Below, one piece after another: positions 18,589 through 26,524 of a stretch of DNA of 64,000 bases. Position 1 is the stretch's first letter. Each line of letters starts with the position of its first letter. The DNA comes from Rubrobacter marinus (GTDB taxonomy: Bacteria > Actinomycetota > Rubrobacteria > Rubrobacterales > Rubrobacteraceae): the NCBI RefSeq assembly GCF_011492965.1, contig NZ_CP045121.1:620001-684000 (forward strand), read 5' to 3'. The notes below the pieces were generated by a model that saw only the letters and a list, made by a program, of their open reading frames with translations, made no database searches and was not told the origin of the DNA. Both the position numbers and the translations under genes were made by a program.

Positions 18589-20305
18589 ACGCGGCGCTGC
18601 TTTCGCTCTCCTCGATCATCTCGTGGACGCTCATCCCGCTCGGGATCATGGGGTACACGTTCGCCTCGGGGTCGATGTGGAAGTCGATGATGGTGCAGCC
18701 GTCCTGACCCTCGGCCCACCGGATCGCCGCCTCGATGTCGTCCCCGGGCTTGACGGTCTTGCCGTGGAGACCGTAGGCCGCCGCGAACTTCTCGTAGTCC
18801 GGGCCGGTCATCGGCGTCTCGGAGTAGCGGCGGTTGTGGAAGAACTGCTGCCACTGGCGCACCATGCCGAGGTAGCCGTTGTTGAGGACGGCGACCTTTA
18901 TGTTCAGCCCGTTGTCGCGGATGGTGGCGAGCTCCTGCACGTTCATCTGGAAGCCGCCGTCCCCGGCGACGACCCAGACCGGCTCGTCCGGGTAGGCGAA
19001 CGCCACACCCATCGCCGCCGGCAGCGCGAAGCCCATCGTGCCGAGGCCCCCGCTCGTGATGTGGCTGTTCTTCTTGGTGAACGGGAAGAACTTCGCCGCC
19101 CACATCTGGTGCTGGCCGACGTCGGTGACGAGCCTCGTCTCCTCGCCCGCGATCTCCTTTATGGCGCGCAGGATGCGGATCGGGCCGTACTCCCCGCTCG
19201 CCCCCTCCTCGCGCCGCTTCTCGCCCTCCTGGCTCTTCGCGATCTCCTCGCGCCACGGGACCCTGGCGTCGTCCTCCCGCTCCTCCGCGTCCTCGAAGTG
19301 AGAGAGCACGCCCCTGAGGGCGGCCTTCGCGTCCGCCGCGATCCCGACCGTTGGCCTGACGACCTTGCCGAGCTCCGAGGGGTCGACGTCGATGTGCACG
19401 ATCTTGGCGTTCGGGGCGAACTTGTCGACGGCGCCCGTGATCCGGTCATCGAATCTCATCCCGACGGCGAAGAGCAGGTCGGAGCGGTCGATCGCCCGGT
19501 TGACGCTCGCCGCCCCGTGCATCCCCGGCCACCCGATGTACAGCGGGTGGTCCTCGGGGAAGGCGCTGAGGCCCAGCAGCGTCGTCACCACCGGCACCCC
19601 GGTCCTCTCGGCCAGGAGCCTCAGCTCCATCTCGGCCCCCGAGAGCGTGATGCCGTGCCCCGCGAGGATGAGGGGGCGCCGCGCCTTCCTCAGGAGCGCC
19701 GCCGCCGCCTCGAGCGCCGGGCTCGCGACGGACTCCGGGACCTCCCTGAGGCGCCGGTAGCCGTGGTTCTCGCAGGCGGCGAACTGCACGTCCTTGGGCA
19801 CGTCCACGAGGACGGGCCCGGGCCTGCCGCTACGCGCGATATCGAACGCCCGCCGCATCGTCGGGTAGAGTTCGTCCGGGTCCTCGACGAGGAAGGAGTG
19901 CTTGGTGAACGGCAGGGTCATCCCCATGACGTTCGTCTCCTGGAAGGAGTCCTTGCCGAGGGCCGGCCTGCCGACCTGGCCCGTGATCGCCACGAGCGGG
20001 ACCGAGTCCATCTGCGCGGTGGCGAGCCCGGTGACGATGTTCGTCGCTCCGGGGCCGCTCGTCGCGATGCACACCCCGACCTTGCCCGTCGCCCTCGCGT
20101 AGCCGTCGGCGGCGTGGGCGGCGGCCTGTTCGTGGCGCACCAGGATGTGCTTTAGCGGGTAGTCCGGGAGGGCGTCGTAGAAAGGCATGATCGCGCCACC
20201 CGGGTAACCGAAGAGGTACTCGACCCCCTCGTCCAGCAGGGCCTCGCACATCGCCTCGCTGCCCGTGCGCGGCTTGTATTCGATATTGAAAGCGGTGTTC
20301 TCCAC
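18575..20305 (-). CDS. ilvB: acetolactate synthase large (catalytic) subunit
   Basis: ThDP- and FAD-dependent condensation of pyruvate to acetolactate or acetohydroxybutyrate. The 576-residue protein has the N-terminal ThDP glutamate region VRHEQAAAHAADGYARATG, GKDSFQETNVMGMTLPFTKHSF, the central FAD domain (~190-330) and the C-terminal GDGGFQMNVQELATI with NNGYLGMVRQWQ. These are typical AHAS motifs. The start is GTG 20305 behind AAGGGATGGGA. It is the first gene of ilvB-ilvN-ilvC-ilvE and follows a long leader with an attenuator. In the mature complex it pairs with IlvN. Confidence 0.96.
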   Translation of the reverse strand: MENTAFNIEYKPRTGSEAMCEALLDEGVEYLFGYPGGAIMPFYDALPDYPLKHILVRHEQAAAHAADGYARATGKVGVCIATSGPGATNIVTGLATAQMDSVPLVAITGQVGRPALGKDSFQETNVMGMTLPFTKHSFLVEDPDELYPTMRRAFDIARSGRPGPVLVDVPKDVQFAACENHGYRRLREVPESVASPALEAAAALLRKARRPLILAGHGITLSGAEMELRLLAERTGVPVVTTLLGLSAFPEDHPLYIGWPGMHGAASVNRAIDRSDLLFAVGMRFDDRITGAVDKFAPNAKIVHIDVDPSELGKVVRPTVGIAADAKAALRGVLSHFEDAEEREDDARVPWREEIAKSQEGEKRREEGASGEYGPIRILRAIKEIAGEETRLVTDVGQHQMWAAKFFPFTKKNSHITSGGLGTMGFALPAAMGVAFAYPDEPVWVVAGDGGFQMNVQELATIRDNGLNIKVAVLNNGYLGMVRQWQQFFHNRRYSETPMTGPDYEKFAAAYGLHGKTVKPGDDIEAAIRWAEGQDGCTIIDFHIDPEANVYPMIPSGMSVHEMIEESESSAAYGGA

Positions 20306-20341
20306 GAATTTCCCATCCCTTACGAGTCTAGAGCCAGTTCG

Positions 20342-20379
20342 AAAACCCTTACCGAAGAGGCGGGAAACCCCGCTTTCGG
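20342..20379 (-). terminator. terminator-like hairpin in ilvB leader
   Basis: On the minus strand an outer stem CCGAA/TTCGG encloses an inner stem GCGGG/CCCGC with loop GTTT. It is followed by TAAGGG and TTTT (20345-20342). It sits 36 bases upstream of the ilvB start, so it is an attenuator candidate. The short U-tract makes it moderately strong at best. Confidence 0.55.
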
Positions 20380-20410
20380 CCTAGGCGAGCCGGACGGTGT
20401 CGCCCCGGCT

Positions 20411-20444
20411 CGCCCACGTAATTAGTCGTAGGGCGATGCGGGGG
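20411..20444 (-). repeat. leader stem-loop copy B
   Basis: Minus strand: CCCCC, four-base spacer, stem CGCCC/GGGCG and loop TACGACTAATTACGT. The A-U pair of copies A and C is replaced by G-C at the second stem position, a compensatory change. Confidence 0.6.
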
Positions 20445-20445
20445 A

Positions 20446-20475
20446 CACCCTTGGTTACTCGTGGGTGAATGGGGG
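20446..20475 (-). repeat. leader stem-loop copy C
   Basis: Minus strand: CCCCC, three-base spacer, stem CACCC/GGGTG and loop ACGAGTAACCAA. It abuts copy B with one base between units. Confidence 0.6.
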
Positions 20476-20518
20476 AGCGAGCAGGCAGGCAGCGTTGGGC
20501 TCGAACCCCGAGACCTCC

Positions 20519-20547
20519 ATCTGCCCGTTCTCAGAAACTGCGGTCAA
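20519..20547 (-). promoter_or_regulatory. possible ilvB promoter
   Basis: On the minus strand TTGACC (20547-20542) and GCAGAT (20524-20519) are 17 bases apart. The -35 box is good and the -10 box poor. The position, about 215 bases before ilvB, would make a transcript containing both leader stem-loops. Confidence 0.25.
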
Positions 20548-20694
20548 AAAACTTCCCAGCTAACTCGCTCTCAAGTGGCAAGGAGATTATCCGGTCCGGC
20601 GTCCCTGTCAAGCTGCACATAGCTCCGCACCGTCCGGCTCGTGCCGCTGCTGCGCGCGTCCCGGACCGGGGCGCGCGGTGGGGGCCAACCCCTC

Positions 20695-20958
20695 CTACTC
20701 GACCTTGCGCAGCATGAGGCGGTTGCGCTCGGTGTCGAAGTACATGGTCTCGGCCGAGGTGATGAGGTTGTAGAGCAGCCTCCCGTCGTCCACGTTCGGG
20801 CGCATCACGTGCTCGTCGGCGCCGTCGTCGAGGATAAACTGGAAGTAGAAGGCGCCGGGCTGGCCCGGCTCCGCCTCGTCGAAGTCCGCGTGAAAATCGG
20901 TCACGCGCCGGACCTTGATGGAGTCTTCTTGCCGTTGCACCCGGTCCCGCTCGGACAT
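20695..20958 (-). CDS. small conserved-looking protein of unknown function
   Basis: 87 residues from ATG 20958, which has AAGGTGG nine bases upstream. A more distant upstream start would add 11 residues. The protein is acidic and soluble, without cysteines or membrane segments. Readable stretches are SIKVRRVTDFHADFDEAEPG, FYFQFILDDGADEHVMRP and YFDTERNRLMLRKVE. I do not recognise the family. It lies 102 bases behind thrB and ahead of the ilvB leader, so it could be the tail of the thr unit or a single gene. Confidence 0.65.
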   Translation of the reverse strand: MSERDRVQRQEDSIKVRRVTDFHADFDEAEPGQPGAFYFQFILDDGADEHVMRPNVDDGRLLYNLITSAETMYFDTERNRLMLRKVE

Positions 20959-21060
20959 GGCGCCCACCTTTCGCTCGCTGGCAAGACGCACCTGTACCCG
21001 CGAGACATCGTCGCAAACGATGCGGGCGGCCCGGGCGGCCTCTCTAACCCTGCGAGAAGA

Positions 21061-21993
21061 TCAGGTGACCGCCACGGGGCTCGGGGCGGCGACCTCGCCC
21101 GGCGGCTCGACCCTGGCGCCGGCGAGGTCGACGTCGAGGGCCCACGCCTGGGCCTCGATGCCGCGCTCCTCGAAGGTCGCGTGCATGGCCCGGGCTATGC
21201 GGTCGGCGTGCTCCTCGGGGGCGAAGGCGAGGACGGTGGGGCCCGAGCCGGAGAGGCAGGAGCCGTAGGCGCCGTTCCGGCAGGCGGCCTCTATGACGTC
21301 CTCGAGGCCGGGGATGAGGTGCGAGCGGTAGGGCTGGTGGAGCTTGTCCTGCATCGCCACGCGCAGGAGGCCGTACTCGCCGGTCGCGAGCGCGCCCAGG
21401 AGGAGCCCCGCGCGGCCGACGTTGAAGGCGGCGTCGCGGTGGGGGACCGAGTCCGGCAGGGCGTAGCGGGCGGCGGCGGTCGAGACCTCGAAGTCCGGGA
21501 CGGCGACGACGGCCTTGAGGCCCTTCGGCTCCAGGCGCACGCTCCTGATCCCCTCGGGGGTGAGGGTGCCGATGACGAGGCCGCCGAGGAGGGCGGGGGC
21601 GGCGTTGTCCGGGTGGCCGTCGAGGTCGCAGACGAGGTTGAGGAGGTCCGGAGGGGCCATCGCGCGGCCGAGCAGGTCGTTCGCGGCGACGGCGCCCCCG
21701 ACGAGGGCGGCGGCCGAGCCCCCGAGGCCGCGGGCGGGGGGGATGTCGTTCTCCTGGACGAGGTGGAAGTGCGCGTCGGACTCGCCGAGCTCCCGGGCGA
21801 CGAACCGGGCGGCCCTGTAGGCGGGGTGGTCGGTGCCCCTGGGGACGAGGTCGGCGCCGACGCCGTGGACCTCGACGAGGGGCTGGGGCGCCCGCTCCAG
21901 GCTTATGCGCATGGAGAGCGAGAGCGCGAGGCCGACCGCGTCGTAGCCCGGGCCGAGGTTCGCCGAGGTGGCCGGGACGCGGACGGAGATCAC
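21061..21993 (-). CDS. thrB: homoserine kinase
   Basis: GHMP-family kinase making O-phospho-L-homoserine. The 310-residue protein starts at GTG 21993, overlapping the thrC stop by four bases. Motifs: RVPATSANLGPGYDAVGLAL (substrate end), the ATP loop PPARGLGGSAAALVGGAVAAN and the C-terminal GAYGSCLSGSGPTVLAF. Length and motif order are normal. It is coupled to thrC and together they make threonine. Confidence 0.95.
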   Translation of the reverse strand: MISVRVPATSANLGPGYDAVGLALSLSMRISLERAPQPLVEVHGVGADLVPRGTDHPAYRAARFVARELGESDAHFHLVQENDIPPARGLGGSAAALVGGAVAANDLLGRAMAPPDLLNLVCDLDGHPDNAAPALLGGLVIGTLTPEGIRSVRLEPKGLKAVVAVPDFEVSTAAARYALPDSVPHRDAAFNVGRAGLLLGALATGEYGLLRVAMQDKLHQPYRSHLIPGLEDVIEAACRNGAYGSCLSGSGPTVLAFAPEEHADRIARAMHATFEERGIEAQAWALDVDLAGARVEPPGEVAAPSPVAVT

Positions 21994-23075
21994 CGGGCTT
22001 CGGGCTCCACCCGTTGCATCGTCTCCACGAGCGCGTCGAAGGTCGCCGGGATAGGCTCCGGCAGGCGCGTCCTGTTCAGGATCACGTCCGGATCCTTCAG
22101 CCCGTGCCCCGTGAGGACGGCGACCACGACGCCTTCGGGCGCGCGCCCCTCCTTCGCGAGCTTCAGGAGCCCCGCGACCCCGGCGGCGCTCGCCGGCTCG
22201 CAGAAGACCCCCTCCGAGCTTGCGAGCAGGCCCTGGGCCTCCAGGATCTCCTCGTCCGTGACGCTCTCTATAAGGCCGCCCGACTCGCTCACCGCGCCGA
22301 GGGCCCCCTTCTTGCTCGCCGGAGCCCCGATGCGGATGGCGCTCGCCACCGTCTCGGGGTTCTCGAAGTCGTGGCCGGCGACGAGCGGGGAGGCGCCCTC
22401 GGCCTGGAAGCCGAGCATGCGCGGCGCGGAGTCGGCGTGGCCGGCCTCGCGCCACTCCTTGAAGCCCTTCCAGTAAGCGGTGATGTTGCCGGCGTTGCCG
22501 ACGGGGAGGGCGAGGGCGTCCGGCGGGCGGCCGAGCGTCTCGGCGACCTCGAAGGCCGCCGTCTTCTGGCCCTCGATGCGGTCGGGGTTCACGGAGTTCA
22601 CGAGGGCGACGGTTCCGAGGTCGCGCTCCGCGCGCTGGCAGAGCTTGAGGGCGGCGTCGAAGTTGCCGTCGATCTGGACGATTTTCGCGCCGTGGGCGAG
22701 GACCTGCACGGCCTTGCCGAGGGCTATCTTGCCGGCCGGGACGACGACGAAGCAGGTGAGGCCGGCTCGTGCCGCGTAGGCGGAGGCCGCGGCGGCGGTG
22801 TTGCCGGTCGAGGCGCAGATCACGGCCGTGTTCCCGTCGGCGACCGCGCGGCTCAGGGCGACCGTCATGCCGCGGTCCTTGAAGGAGGCCGTGGGGTTCA
22901 TCCCCTCGAACTTGAGGTAGAGGCGGGCGCCTATCCTGGCGGAGATTCGCGGGGCCTCTATAAGGGGGGTGTCGCCCTCGCCCAGAGTGGAGATCGCCCA
23001 GCCCGGGATCTCGGGCAGCTTGTCGCGGTACCTCTTTATTACCCCCTGCCGGCCGGTCGGCGTCTGGACGGTCAA
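21990..23075 (-). CDS. thrC: threonine synthase
   Basis: PLP enzyme converting O-phosphohomoserine to threonine, about 361 residues. The pyridoxal lysine is in NPTASFKDRGMTVALS. The phosphate/cofactor loop is CASTGNTAAAASAYAARAG, and VNSVNPDRIEGQKTAAFE and LPVGNAGNITAYWKGF follow. TTG 23075 is chosen because the conserved family start QGVIKRYRDKLP follows shortly and AAAGGCAGGA precedes it. The frame is open further upstream, to 23264. The gene is followed by thrB with a four-base overlap and is divergent from the polysaccharide locus. Confidence 0.94.
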   Translation of the reverse strand: MTVQTPTGRQGVIKRYRDKLPEIPGWAISTLGEGDTPLIEAPRISARIGARLYLKFEGMNPTASFKDRGMTVALSRAVADGNTAVICASTGNTAAAASAYAARAGLTCFVVVPAGKIALGKAVQVLAHGAKIVQIDGNFDAALKLCQRAERDLGTVALVNSVNPDRIEGQKTAAFEVAETLGRPPDALALPVGNAGNITAYWKGFKEWREAGHADSAPRMLGFQAEGASPLVAGHDFENPETVASAIRIGAPASKKGALGAVSESGGLIESVTDEEILEAQGLLASSEGVFCEPASAAGVAGLLKLAKEGRAPEGVVVAVLTGHGLKDPDVILNRTRLPEPIPATFDALVETMQRVEPEAR

Positions 23076-23335
23076 GATCCTGCCTTTCGTGGAGATCGCC
23101 CCCGGGCCCGCTTCGGAGCGTTCGGGGACTGTTCGGATAAGCACCGCGCGCCGCAAAACTACCACGGCGGGGCTCGCCGCATCAAGGAAGGGGACCTGGA
23201 CCCTACGTACTTCGAAGGATAGCGCTCTTGCATGGTCGTCTCCCGTTTGCTTCCGCGGGGCCATGCTGTAGGCTACGGAGGCGCCGGATTCGGGCCGCTC
23301 GTGTGGGATCAGAAGAAGAGGTTACGGGTATTTTC

Positions 23336-24355
23336 GTGGATGGGTGGAGAGAGAAGAGGGTCCTTATTACCGGCGTCTGCGGGACGGTTGGCCGGGAGCT
23401 TCTGAGCCAGGTGGTCGCGCAGGGGCCGGGCGAGGTCACGGGCCTCGACAACAACGAGAGCGAGCTCTTCTTCCTGAACGAGGAGTACCGCGAGGACTCG
23501 CGGGTGCGCTTCTCCCTCGGGGACCTCAGGGACCGCGACAGCCTCATACGCAAGACGCAAGGGGTCGACGTCATCCTGCACGCCGCCGCGCTCAAGCACG
23601 TCCTGCTCTGCGAGGAGTCGCCGCGCGACGCCGTCCAGACCAACATCATCGGCACGCAGAACGTGATCGACGCCGCGCTCCAGAACGACGTCGAGCGGGT
23701 CCTGTTCACCTCCTCCGACAAGGCCGTCAACCCGACGAACGTCATGGGAACCTCGAAGCTCATGGGCGAGCGGCTGATGACGGCGGCCAACGCCGTCAGG
23801 CGCGGCGAGCGGCCGATCTTCGCCTCCACGCGCTTCGGGAACGTGCTCGGGAGCCGGGGGTCGGTGATCCCGATCTTCAAGCGACAGATCAAGAAGGGCG
23901 GCCCCGTTACCCTGACCGACCCGGAGATGACGCGCTTTATCATGACGTTGGAGGAGGCGGTCCGCCTCGTGATGGAGTCGGTCTTTCTGGCTATGGGCGG
24001 CGAGGTCTTCGTGACGAAGATGCAGGTCTTGCGCATCGCGGATCTGGCCGAGGTGATGAGCGAGGAGCTCTCCCCGGACGGGCCGGTGCCAGTCAAGGTC
24101 ATCGGCTCTAAAGCCGGAGAGAAGCTCTACGAGGAGCTGATGAACGACGAGGAGACCCGGCGAACGCTGGAGCTCCAGCGTTACTTTGTCGTGGTGCCGG
24201 CGTTCAAGTCCCTGTACACGGACGTCGAGTACTCCTACCCCGGCGTCGAGGCGAAGGACGTGGACCGGCCGTACAACTCGGCGAACGAGAAGCCCATGCG
24301 GCGCGAGGCGCTGCGGGAGTACCTCAGGCGACACCGTCTGCTGGAAGGAGAATAG
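23336..24355 (+). CDS. CapD/FlaA1-type nucleotide-sugar 4,6-dehydratase/epimerase
   Basis: Extended SDR acting on a UDP-N-acetylhexosamine, first gene of the polysaccharide locus. NAD site LITGVCGTVGRELL; active-site region HAAALKHV and SSDKAVNPTNVMGTSK, where Met replaces the usual catalytic Tyr, as in the WbpM/FlaA1 group. Also FGNVLGSRGSVIPIFKRQI and DPEMTRFIMTLEEAVRLV. It lacks the N-terminal membrane domain of WbpM, so it is the short soluble type. The start is uncertain: GTG 23336 or GTG 23303, neither with a good ribosome site. Six bases separate it from sqdB. Confidence 0.85.
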   Translation: MDGWREKRVLITGVCGTVGRELLSQVVAQGPGEVTGLDNNESELFFLNEEYREDSRVRFSLGDLRDRDSLIRKTQGVDVILHAAALKHVLLCEESPRDAVQTNIIGTQNVIDAALQNDVERVLFTSSDKAVNPTNVMGTSKLMGERLMTAANAVRRGERPIFASTRFGNVLGSRGSVIPIFKRQIKKGGPVTLTDPEMTRFIMTLEEAVRLVMESVFLAMGGEVFVTKMQVLRIADLAEVMSEELSPDGPVPVKVIGSKAGEKLYEELMNDEETRRTLELQRYFVVVPAFKSLYTDVEYSYPGVEAKDVDRPYNSANEKPMRREALREYLRRHRLLEGE

Positions 24356-24360
24356 AGAGC

Positions 24361-25509
24361 ATGCGCGTACTCATCCTCGGTGGGGACGGATACCTGGGCT
24401 GGCCGACGGCGATGGCCTACGCCAACAAGGGGCACGAGGTCTGCGTGGTGGACAACTACCTCAGGCGCCACCTCGCCGTGGCGACCTCGTCCGAGGCGCT
24501 CATGCCCAACCCCAACCTCAACGACCGGGCGGAGATCTGGAAGTCCGTCGCCGGCGAGACGATCTGGACCGTGATCGGGGACTGCACCGACTACCGCACG
24601 ATCTCGGACGTCTTCAAGAGCTTCGGGCCGGAGGTCGTGATCCACTACGCCGAGCAGCCCTCGGCGCCCTACTCGATGATCGACTTCGACTCGGCCCGCC
24701 TCACCCTCTCCAACAACCTGGAGACGACGCTGAACGTGATCTGGGCGGTCATGGAGCACGCCCCGGAGTGCCACATCATCAAGCTCGGCACGATGGGCGA
24801 GTACGGCACCCCGAACATAGACATCGAGGAGGGGTGGCTGGAGGTCGAGCACAAGGGCCGCAAGCAGAACTTCCTCTACCCCCGCCAGGCCGGGAGCCTC
24901 TACCACACCACAAAGGTCCTCGACACCGACCTCCTGTGGTTCTACGTCCGCACCCACGGCCTGCGCGTCACCGACCTCATGCAGGGCCCCGTCTACGGCC
25001 TCTCCACCGAAGAGTCGGACCAGGACGACCGCCTGCTCCCGAACTTCCACTACGACGACATCTTCGGGACCGTCGTCAACCGCTTCCTGGTGCAGGCCGT
25101 CGCGGGCATCCCGCTGACGGTCTACGGGAAGGGCGGGCAGGTCCGGGGCTACCTGAACCTCAAGGACACCCTGCAGTGCGTCGAGCTCGCGATGAACAAC
25201 CCGGTCGAGAAGGGTTCCTTACGCATCCTCAACCAGTTCACCGAGACGTTCAGCGTGAACGAGCTGGCCGAGAAGGTGCGGCGGGTCGGGAACGGGATGG
25301 GGCTCGACGTGGAGATCAAATCCATCGAGAACCCGCGCAAGGAGCTCGAGGAGCATTACTACAACCCGCAGCACTCGGGGCTTCTGGACCTCGGCCTGGA
25401 GCCGCACTACATGACGGACGACGTGGTCGCGGAGATGCTGGAGAAGGTCCTGGAGTACAAGGACAGGATCGACGGGCGCAAGATCCTGCCGCGCGTCCGC
25501 TGGTCGTAG
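24361..25509 (+). CDS. sqdB: UDP-sulfoquinovose synthase
   Basis: Extended SDR that converts UDP-glucose plus sulfite to UDP-sulfoquinovose, as in SQD1/SqdB and archaeal Agl3. In 382 residues it shows GGDGYLGWPTAMAYANKGHEV (NAD), HYAEQPSAPYSM, KLGTMGEYGTPNIDIEEG and the Tyr-Lys site LYHTTK (Thr144, Glu147, Tyr181, Lys185 approximately). The C-terminal part has GPVYGLST, PNFHYDDIFGTVVNRF and GQVRGYLNLKDTL. These are specific to the sulfoquinovose branch, not to general epimerases. It is surrounded by glycan genes and not by a glycolipid transferase, so a sulfonated sugar in a glycan is inferred. Confidence 0.9.
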   Translation: MRVLILGGDGYLGWPTAMAYANKGHEVCVVDNYLRRHLAVATSSEALMPNPNLNDRAEIWKSVAGETIWTVIGDCTDYRTISDVFKSFGPEVVIHYAEQPSAPYSMIDFDSARLTLSNNLETTLNVIWAVMEHAPECHIIKLGTMGEYGTPNIDIEEGWLEVEHKGRKQNFLYPRQAGSLYHTTKVLDTDLLWFYVRTHGLRVTDLMQGPVYGLSTEESDQDDRLLPNFHYDDIFGTVVNRFLVQAVAGIPLTVYGKGGQVRGYLNLKDTLQCVELAMNNPVEKGSLRILNQFTETFSVNELAEKVRRVGNGMGLDVEIKSIENPRKELEEHYYNPQHSGLLDLGLEPHYMTDDVVAEMLEKVLEYKDRIDGRKILPRVRWS

Positions 25510-25516
25510 CCGAACC

Positions 25517-26524
25517 TTGAACTGGCTCGTCACCGGTGGCTGCGGGTTTCTGGGCACCTCGCTGGTGCGCGACCTCGTCCGCGAGGGCGGACACTCGGTG
25601 CGAGTGGTGGACAACCTCGCGGTCGGGGCCAGGGGAGACCTCGAGGAGGCCTCGGGCGGCTTCTCCGAGGGGACGGCGGACGGCCCCTTCTCCGGGGCGG
25701 GCGTCGAGCTCGTCGTCGGGGACATCCTGGACGAGGGGCTGGCGCTCCGGGCGGCGCGCGGCGCGGACGTGGTCGTCCACTTCGCGGCGAACACGGGGGT
25801 CGGTCCCTCGGTCGAGGACCCGCGCGGGGATTGCGTGACGAACGTCCTCGGGACGCTCAACTACCTGGAGGCCGCCAGACACAACGACGTCGAGCGCTTC
25901 GTCTTCGCCTCCAGCGGGGCGCCGGTCGGGGAGGTCGAGCCGCCGATACACGAGGAGATACCGCCGCATCCGGTCTCCCCGTACGGGGCGAGCAAGCTCG
26001 CGGGCGAGGGCTACTGCTCGGCGTACTTCAAGACGTACGGGGTCGGGACGGTCGCCCTGCGCTTCGGCAACGTCTACGGTCCGGGCTCCGGGCACAAGGG
26101 GAGCGTGGTCGCCAAGTTCGTGAAGCGGGCGATGTCGGGGGAGATCCTGCAGGTCTACGGGGACGGCACTCAGACGCGGGACTTCATCTACGTGGACGAT
26201 CTCATCCGGGCCGTGAGGCTCGCCGCCACCGTCGACGGGGCCGCCGGGGAGACCTTTCAGGTAGCCACGAACGCCGAGACCACCGTCGGGGAGCTCGTCG
26301 AGAAGCTGGTGCCGGCGCTCGCCGCCGAGGGGGTCGAGGGGGTGGAGGTCCGCAACACCGCTCCGCCCTTCAAGGAGGTCATGCGCAACTACTCGGACAC
26401 CTCGAAGGCGAGGCGCGTGCTGGGCTGGCGGGCCGAGGTGGGGCTGGACGAGGGCCTGAGGCGCACGGTGCGTTATTTCGCCCGTTCGGCGCGCCCGGTG
26501 CCGGGCGCGGATGGGGATGGATAG
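25517..26524 (+). CDS. NAD-dependent sugar epimerase/dehydratase
   Basis: Extended SDR of 335 residues. Rossmann loop TGGCGFLGTSLVRDL; HFAANTGVG; catalytic YGASK preceded by SSGAPVGE, where most relatives have SSAAVYG; then RFGNVYGPGS and GDGTQTRDFIYVDDLI. The most likely activity is a UDP-sugar 4-epimerase, but the substrate cannot be read from sequence. It starts at TTG 25517, eight bases after sqdB, and overlaps the flippase by 14 bases, so it belongs to the same unit. Confidence 0.82.
   Translation: MNWLVTGGCGFLGTSLVRDLVREGGHSVRVVDNLAVGARGDLEEASGGFSEGTADGPFSGAGVELVVGDILDEGLALRAARGADVVVHFAANTGVGPSVEDPRGDCVTNVLGTLNYLEAARHNDVERFVFASSGAPVGEVEPPIHEEIPPHPVSPYGASKLAGEGYCSAYFKTYGVGTVALRFGNVYGPGSGHKGSVVAKFVKRAMSGEILQVYGDGTQTRDFIYVDDLIRAVRLAATVDGAAGETFQVATNAETTVGELVEKLVPALAAEGVEGVEVRNTAPPFKEVMRNYSDTSKARRVLGWRAEVGLDEGLRRTVRYFARSARPVPGADGDG

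Larger units (their letters stand above)
20342..20475 (-). promoter_or_regulatory. ilvB leader with tandem stem-loops and attenuator
   Basis: Minus-strand order: stem-loop copy C, copy B, a perfect ten-base-pair hairpin GGCGAGCCGG/CCGGCTCGCC (20414-20405 with 20393-20384), then the terminator-like hairpin. The 3' arm of copy B (GGGCG) overlaps the first arm of the ten-pair hairpin, so the two cannot form together. If copy B forms, the freed CGGCT can pair with GGCCG at the base of the terminator. This gives a plausible read-through state. No branched-chain-rich leader peptide or T-box consensus was found. Confidence 0.55.

Noticed and set aside
20418..20450. Leader peptide GTG TCC CCC ... TAC GAC TAA before ilvB
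   Set aside because: It has no Leu, Ile or Val run, no ribosome binding site, and copies A and C have no in-frame start codon.
20411..20475. mini-ykkC (guanidine-II) riboswitch, as two small hairpins with ACGR in the loop
   Set aside because: Loops are 12-15 bases rather than tetraloops, and the genes belong to branched-chain amino acid synthesis.
20484..20515. tRNA-like T-arm (GGTTCGAGCCC with GAGGTC before it) on the minus strand in the ilvB leader
   Set aside because: The T stem does not close to five pairs, and no acceptor, D or anticodon arms could be folded. Not a tRNA gene; at most a remnant or chance.
20306..20694. T-box riboswitch in the ilvB leader
   Set aside because: No TGGNACCGCG-type sequence and no specifier-loop architecture was seen.
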